This document shows, piece by piece, positions 59,750 to 64,000 of a stretch of 64,000 nucleotides of DNA. The stretch comes from Gammaproteobacteria bacterium (GTDB lineage: Bacteria; Pseudomonadota; Gammaproteobacteria; Enterobacterales; Alteromonadaceae), in NCBI GenBank assembly GCA_018826295.1, contig JAHJZX010000055.1:124001-188000 (forward strand), in the 5' to 3' direction. Below the pieces are notes generated by a model. The model saw only the letters and a list, made by a program, of their open reading frames with translations, made no database searches and was not told the origin of the DNA. The first letter of the stretch is position 1; the number at the start of each line of letters is the position of its first letter. A program made the translations under genes and the position numbers.

Positions 59750-60649
59750 ATGTGGTTTAAGAATGCCCGGGTATATCGTCTCAGTGCCCCTTTAACAACC
59801 GATGTATCAGTATGGGAACAAGCACTGAGCGAGTTTAAATTTAGCCCGCTGACAGCACAGGAAATGGTGAGAAGCGGTTTCAGCTTTCCGCTACATCAAA
59901 GCATTAAGCAATATTGTCACTCGCTCGATTCACTGTTGTTTTTTGCCGTAAAACGGCAGGAAAAAATTCTACCGGCCGCCGTGATCAATGAAGAAATGCA
60001 GCCGCGGCTTGAAGCGATGGAACAAGAAAAAGGCCGGCCACTTAGCCGCAAAGAAAAGCAGGCGCTAAAAGAAGAACTGCAACTGAGTTTATTGCCACGC
60101 GCTTTTAGCCGCTCGTCATTGACGCAGGGCTATTACGATGCACAAAACCACTGGTTAGTAATAAATACCAGCAGTGCCAGCAAGGCTGAAGATATATTGG
60201 CTTTGTTGCGCAAAGCTCTTGGCTCATTGCCTGCGCTGCCATGGCTGGACAACCATAAATTAAACACTAATTTGCAACTCTGGTTGCAAAATAAAGCATT
60301 GCCTGAGGGCTTTGTACTGGGAAGTGATGCTGAGTTAAAAGCGCCGGATGAAGAAGGTGCCAAAGTAAAATTCAGCAACCATCTGCTTAGCGCCGATGAG
60401 GTACAAAGTCATTTACAGGATAAACTGGTTACCTGTATCAGCCTGGAGCAATCAGATGCGCTGGCGCTGCAGATTACCGATGACGGTGCACTAAAGCGGC
60501 TAAAATTTCATGAGCTGCTGACTGCGCAGAATGACGAATTAGGCTGGGAAGATCTTAGTGCCCGGCTGGATGCCGATTTGTTATTGATGAGCAGTGCGCT
60601 CAATAGCGCCCTGCTACGGATTGCCGGGCAACTTGGCACTGAACAATAA
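59750..60649 (+). CDS. rdgC: Recombination-associated protein RdgC
   Basis: The 299-residue protein begins MWFKNARVYRLSAPLTTD and contains GFSFPLHQS, EKGRPLSRKEKQALKEEL and LLPRAFSRSSLTQGYYDAQNHWLVINTSSASKAEDIL, all standard RdgC segments. RdgC forms a DNA-encircling ring dimer and restrains RecA. It ends directly against the HDOD gene (zero-base gap, convergent). Confidence 0.96.
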   Translation: MWFKNARVYRLSAPLTTDVSVWEQALSEFKFSPLTAQEMVRSGFSFPLHQSIKQYCHSLDSLLFFAVKRQEKILPAAVINEEMQPRLEAMEQEKGRPLSRKEKQALKEELQLSLLPRAFSRSSLTQGYYDAQNHWLVINTSSASKAEDILALLRKALGSLPALPWLDNHKLNTNLQLWLQNKALPEGFVLGSDAELKAPDEEGAKVKFSNHLLSADEVQSHLQDKLVTCISLEQSDALALQITDDGALKRLKFHELLTAQNDELGWEDLSARLDADLLLMSSALNSALLRIAGQLGTEQ

Positions 60650-61495
60650 TTAGCTGAAAATGGCACGCACATCCTGATAACATTGTTGAATATCAGGATG
60701 TTGCATAAAATCCGTTTGCGGGATCAGGCCACATTGCAGATAGTAATTCAGCAAGCGTTGTTGCAGGTTGGCATCAGCGTAGTTGCCTTGGGCCATTACC
60801 GCCAGCCGGATAAAATCGGTGTAGCCCGGGCCAGGTTGCTCGGGTTTTGCCATGCGCCAGTTTAGCGCAGCCTGCACAAAAAGCTCGGCAAACCCCCAGG
60901 CATACAAAATACGCGCACTGATTTGCGGTGCCAGCTGATCAGCCAAATTAACCAAAAAACGCGGATCACCAAGCAAATCTTCATTACGCTCAGCTTCTGT
61001 CAGCACTGGCATAGCACCGATATTGTGTATCAGCGCCATTAACGTCAACACATCTTTATTTAAGCCGGTACCCGGAACATGGCTGGTGTAATAGGAAAAG
61101 GTCGCAGCGGCTATCGCCGCCACCTGCACGCTATTTTGCCATAGATTGTCTAGTTGTTGTTGTACCTGCTTGTGCCTGGAAACAAACACCTGCTCTAACG
61201 CCATGGCAATGGCAATATTGCGAATTTGGCTTAAGCCAATCCGGGTAACCGCCTGATTTAACGTACTCACTTTGATAGAGCGCCCCATAAAAGCGCTATT
61301 GGAGACTTTAATCATCCGGGCTGCTAACGCCGGGTCTTGTGAGATAACATCAGCCATCTGTGGCAGGCTGATGTCCTGCTCGGCACTGCGCTGCCGCACT
61401 TTTAGTGCTACTTCGGGTAAGGTTGGCAATGTTAGCTGATCATGCTGGATCTTATGTTGCAGCATTTGTTCAATAGTATGGTGCACAGACATCAT
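60650..61495 (-). CDS. HDOD-domain signalling protein
   Basis: The 281-residue protein contains a HDOD domain (~20-220): TLPTLPEVALKVRQRS, VISQDPALAARMIKVSNSAFMG, TLNQAVTRIGLSQIRNIAIAMAL and LMALIHNIGAMPVL. HDOD proteins lack HD-type catalysis in most cases and act as protein scaffolds in bacterial signalling. It lies 45 bases after the hybrid kinase on the same strand, so the two are likely cotranscribed. Confidence 0.9.
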   Translation of the reverse strand: MMSVHHTIEQMLQHKIQHDQLTLPTLPEVALKVRQRSAEQDISLPQMADVISQDPALAARMIKVSNSAFMGRSIKVSTLNQAVTRIGLSQIRNIAIAMALEQVFVSRHKQVQQQLDNLWQNSVQVAAIAAATFSYYTSHVPGTGLNKDVLTLMALIHNIGAMPVLTEAERNEDLLGDPRFLVNLADQLAPQISARILYAWGFAELFVQAALNWRMAKPEQPGPGYTDFIRLAVMAQGNYADANLQQRLLNYYLQCGLIPQTDFMQHPDIQQCYQDVRAIFS

Positions 61496-61540
61496 GTTCC
61501 CCCGGCTGCAGCAGGTACACTACCCCAGCTGATGCTAAAC

Positions 61541-64000
61541 TCAGTTATCATCGCGGGCCAAATCTGGCTGCGCGCTGTTAATAATAACGCCGATTTGCAT
61601 AAGTTGCCCGGCACATTGTTCTGCCTGTTGCGAGCGGGCGCTAATTTCAAGTTCACCCGCCAGTACAGTAATTTGCGGATAGCCCATACTACCGGCACTG
61701 CCCTTTAGACTATGAGCGGCATAAGCCAGCTCGGTCCACTGCTGGCGGGTAAAATGCTGCTCTAGCTGCTGGTGTAACGCCGGTAATTGCAGGGTAAACT
61801 GTTGCTTTAATGCCAGCATTTGCGGATCTTGTGCTAATTGCTGCTCTAATTGCTCGGCACGTGTTACGGTTTTACTGCCAAACTTTGCCAATACGGCTAA
61901 CAGATCAGCCTGCATTACCGGCTTAGCCAACAGTGCCTGGCATCCGGCCTGTTTATAGCGCTCGGCATCTTCTGACATTACATTGGCTGTTACCGCTATC
62001 ACCGGTGTTTCAATACCTGCATGCCGGATCAGCCGGGTGGCTTCTTCACCGCCCATTACCGGCATTTGCATATCCATAAAAATCAGGTCAAAGTCTTCCG
62101 CCAGTGCACATTCAACCGCTTTTTTACCATTGTCGACCAGTACGCAGCCAGCCTGGGCTTTTTGCAGCATGAGCTGCAACAGCAGCTGGTTATCGGGGTT
62201 ATCTTCTGCCACCAGTATTTTAAGTTGCTTTTCCGTTACCATATCCGGTTGCACTGCATCTGTCATATTGTGGCGATAATAGGCTGTTACCAGCTCTGGC
62301 TGGCGCGCGCTGCAGTCAAACACTAACTCAAAGCAGCTGCCGATACCTTTGACACTTTCAACCTGAATATCACCACCCATCTGTTGCATCAGTTTCTTTG
62401 AGATCACCAGCCCCAATCCTGTACCACCAAAATGCCGGGTTACCGTTGAATCGGCCTGCACAAACGGCTGGAAGATACGGCTTAGCTCATCCGCTGACAT
62501 ACCAACGCCGGAATCTTTGACTTTGATCGACAACTGCTGCGACAGGACGTCGTATGCTACCACTATGACAATCTTGCCTTTTTTAGTAAATTTAACCGAG
62601 TTGCTGGTCAGGTTTAGCAACACCTGGCGAAACCGTAAGGGATCATTAAATATTTGTTCCGGTAACGGGAAATGCAAATCAAGCACGCATTGTAGCCCCT
62701 TGGCTTCAGCCTGGGTGCGGGTAAGCAGATACACGTCATCGAGCAATGCCAGCCAGTTAAAGTCCTCGTAGTTGAGCTCCAGCTTTTCTGCTTCTATTTT
62801 TGACAAATCGAGAATATCGTTAATCAGCCCAAGCAAATGATCGCCGCTTTTTAATACCCGTTGCAGGTAATTTTGTAATTTACCGGCATCAGTTTCATAT
62901 TGTGCTTGCTCGGAAAAACCAATAATAGCGGTAAGTGGCGTGCGGATCTCATGGCTCATATTGGCCAGAAACACACTTTTCAACCGGTTAGCCTGCTCAG
63001 CGGCTTCGCGCGCCAGTATCAGCTCCTGGTTGGCAGCAGCTAAGTCATCATTGGCACGGGCCAAATCCTGAGTACGGCGTAAAACTTTGTCTTCCAGTTG
63101 CTGCTTATATGCCCGCTCGCGCTCGCGATATACCCGCAGCTGGCGCACCATGACATTAAAAGCGGCAAACATGTCGCCTAATTCATCCTGCTTTTTAACT
63201 TCAAGCAACGTCGACAGATCGCCTCTGCCCACTGCGGTTTTAGCAGCCGTAAGTTGTTTAATCGGCGCAAAAATATTACGGATCAACAACCAGTACACCA
63301 GCATTGGTAATGTTAAGCACACCAGCACAGTCAATAACGCCAGCACTAAAGACACCAACCGTTGCTGGCCAAACAGCTCAGTTGGATCAAGCCCAAACAG
63401 CAGTTGATACTGACCAGGTAAACTCTTGCCCAGCAGCAGTCTGCGCTGGCCGAGCAGTACTACCGGTGAAAATTCATTGGCATCTATGGTTTGCTGAATT
63501 GCACGAAAATTAGTTGGGGCAAAGGCGCTGCCAATCAGAGCTTTGTTGTCGGCATAGGTTACCGTTGCCGCTTTATTTATCAATAAAGTAACGCTAGCCG
63601 GCGTATGCCGGTAGCTAGCTATCTGACTGAGTTCATCGGGGCTAACCACCAGCACCAAATATCCCCATAACCGCCGGGCTTCGGTGACCGAACTGGCATA
63701 CAGCTTTTGAGCAAAAAACAACTGTAACTGGCTGGTATCATTGTCTTGTGCCAAAAAGTAGCCACTGTCTTCCACCTGGGCCTGTAATGACGAGAAATAT
63801 TCGTTACGAAAGCGGTTCGGCACACTGGACAATTGCGCCCGCTCAGGTAGCTGTAAAGCATAATCGCCGGTAAGGTGAATAAGCTTAACGGAAACAACAT
63901 GGCTGCTATTGCGCATAAACTGACGTAACTGCTGCTTAAGCTTTATTAACGCCGTATCACTTTGTTGTTGTGTAAACTCAGCCAGCAAAGGGTTTTGCGC
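61541..64000 (-). CDS. Hybrid sensor histidine kinase with receiver and Hpt domains (cut by window edge)
   Basis: The frame is open to the window edge, so the true start and probably a first membrane segment lie outside. The visible ~819 residues show a periplasmic Cache-like sensor (~1-215), a membrane segment (LVLALLTVLVCLTLPMLVYWLLI) and HAMP. The HisKA carries MSHEIRTPLTAIIGF, and the ATPase has NLTSNSVKF, DSGVGM and GGTGLGLVISKKL. A receiver (VAEDNPDNQLLL, DLIFMDMQMPVMGG) and a C-terminal Hpt with His in YAAHSLKGSAGSMG follow. This is the full phosphorelay set of the BarA/ArcB type. The HDOD gene follows. Confidence 0.92.
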   Translation of the reverse strand, partial: AQNPLLAEFTQQQSDTALIKLKQQLRQFMRNSSHVVSVKLIHLTGDYALQLPERAQLSSVPNRFRNEYFSSLQAQVEDSGYFLAQDNDTSQLQLFFAQKLYASSVTEARRLWGYLVLVVSPDELSQIASYRHTPASVTLLINKAATVTYADNKALIGSAFAPTNFRAIQQTIDANEFSPVVLLGQRRLLLGKSLPGQYQLLFGLDPTELFGQQRLVSLVLALLTVLVCLTLPMLVYWLLIRNIFAPIKQLTAAKTAVGRGDLSTLLEVKKQDELGDMFAAFNVMVRQLRVYRERERAYKQQLEDKVLRRTQDLARANDDLAAANQELILAREAAEQANRLKSVFLANMSHEIRTPLTAIIGFSEQAQYETDAGKLQNYLQRVLKSGDHLLGLINDILDLSKIEAEKLELNYEDFNWLALLDDVYLLTRTQAEAKGLQCVLDLHFPLPEQIFNDPLRFRQVLLNLTSNSVKFTKKGKIVIVVAYDVLSQQLSIKVKDSGVGMSADELSRIFQPFVQADSTVTRHFGGTGLGLVISKKLMQQMGGDIQVESVKGIGSCFELVFDCSARQPELVTAYYRHNMTDAVQPDMVTEKQLKILVAEDNPDNQLLLQLMLQKAQAGCVLVDNGKKAVECALAEDFDLIFMDMQMPVMGGEEATRLIRHAGIETPVIAVTANVMSEDAERYKQAGCQALLAKPVMQADLLAVLAKFGSKTVTRAEQLEQQLAQDPQMLALKQQFTLQLPALHQQLEQHFTRQQWTELAYAAHSLKGSAGSMGYPQITVLAGELEISARSQQAEQCAGQLMQIGVIINSAQPDLARDDN

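Overview
This 64 kb window is a chromosomal segment of a gammaproteobacterium. The closest match I can suggest is the Alteromonadales/Chromatiaceae group around Rheinheimera, Alishewanella and Arsukibacterium. That is inferred from gene content and order (xerD-dsbC-recJ-prfB-lysS, trmN6/srmB, thrLABC near yaaA and tal, fldB, gsk, rdgC) and from two proteins with GlyGly-CTERM-like tails. No search was run. The right edge cuts a large sensor kinase and the left edge cuts a propionyl-CoA ligase gene.

Layout. (1) 1-630: the 3' end of prpE and a small secreted protein. (2) 689-13389: a defence and plasticity region. It holds a type I-C CRISPR array of 31 repeats, read on the minus strand, and a complete minus-strand operon cas3-cas5c-cas8c-cas7-cas4-cas1-cas2. 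A WYL-domain regulator lies just upstream of cas3, followed by an MNT/HEPN toxin-antitoxin pair. A RelE/ParE-type toxin-antitoxin pair sits between tRNA-Gly(CCC) and an exact 47-bp copy of that tRNA's 3' end. (3) 13.5-18.1 kb: a hydrolase followed by an ECF sigma factor fused to a membrane domain, a PadR regulator with a HAAS-type membrane partner under a tandem operator-like array, and a yqjD/yqjE/yqjK-like envelope operon. (4) 18.4-26.4 kb: an MbnP/MbnH copper-protein/di-heme pair divergent from a large surface protein, a topoisomerase III with an altered TOPRIM motif, and a serine hydrolase. (5) 26.4-32.8 kb: a visibly AT-richer accessory block with small membrane proteins, a decayed DUF3592-like gene, a GlyGly-CTERM protein with a duplicated unknown domain, a beta-barrel-like protein and a Big2-like lipoprotein. 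(6) 32.9-50.2 kb: housekeeping genes (lysS, prfB with its programmed frameshift, recJ, dsbC, xerD, fldB, trmN6, srmB, an LD-carboxypeptidase, gsk, yaaA, a response regulator with TPRs, tal, pgi). (7) 50.2-55.8 kb: the threonine operon thrL-thrA-thrB-thrC with an attenuator, and ung overlapping the end of thrC. (8) 55.8-64 kb: signalling genes (diguanylate cyclase, CheC-like phosphatase, CheY-like regulator, divergent histidine kinase), rdgC, and a HDOD protein beside a hybrid histidine kinase.

How the parts work together. The cas genes form a complete adaptation and interference set. Cas5c should process the crRNA because no cas6 is present. The array lies downstream of cas2 with its leader between them and its degenerate repeat at the far end. 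The WYL regulator is the obvious candidate controller of cas3 onwards. Many start codons were moved inward from the longest reading frame on the basis of ribosome binding sites, overlaps and family N-termini. Each choice is stated in the entry.
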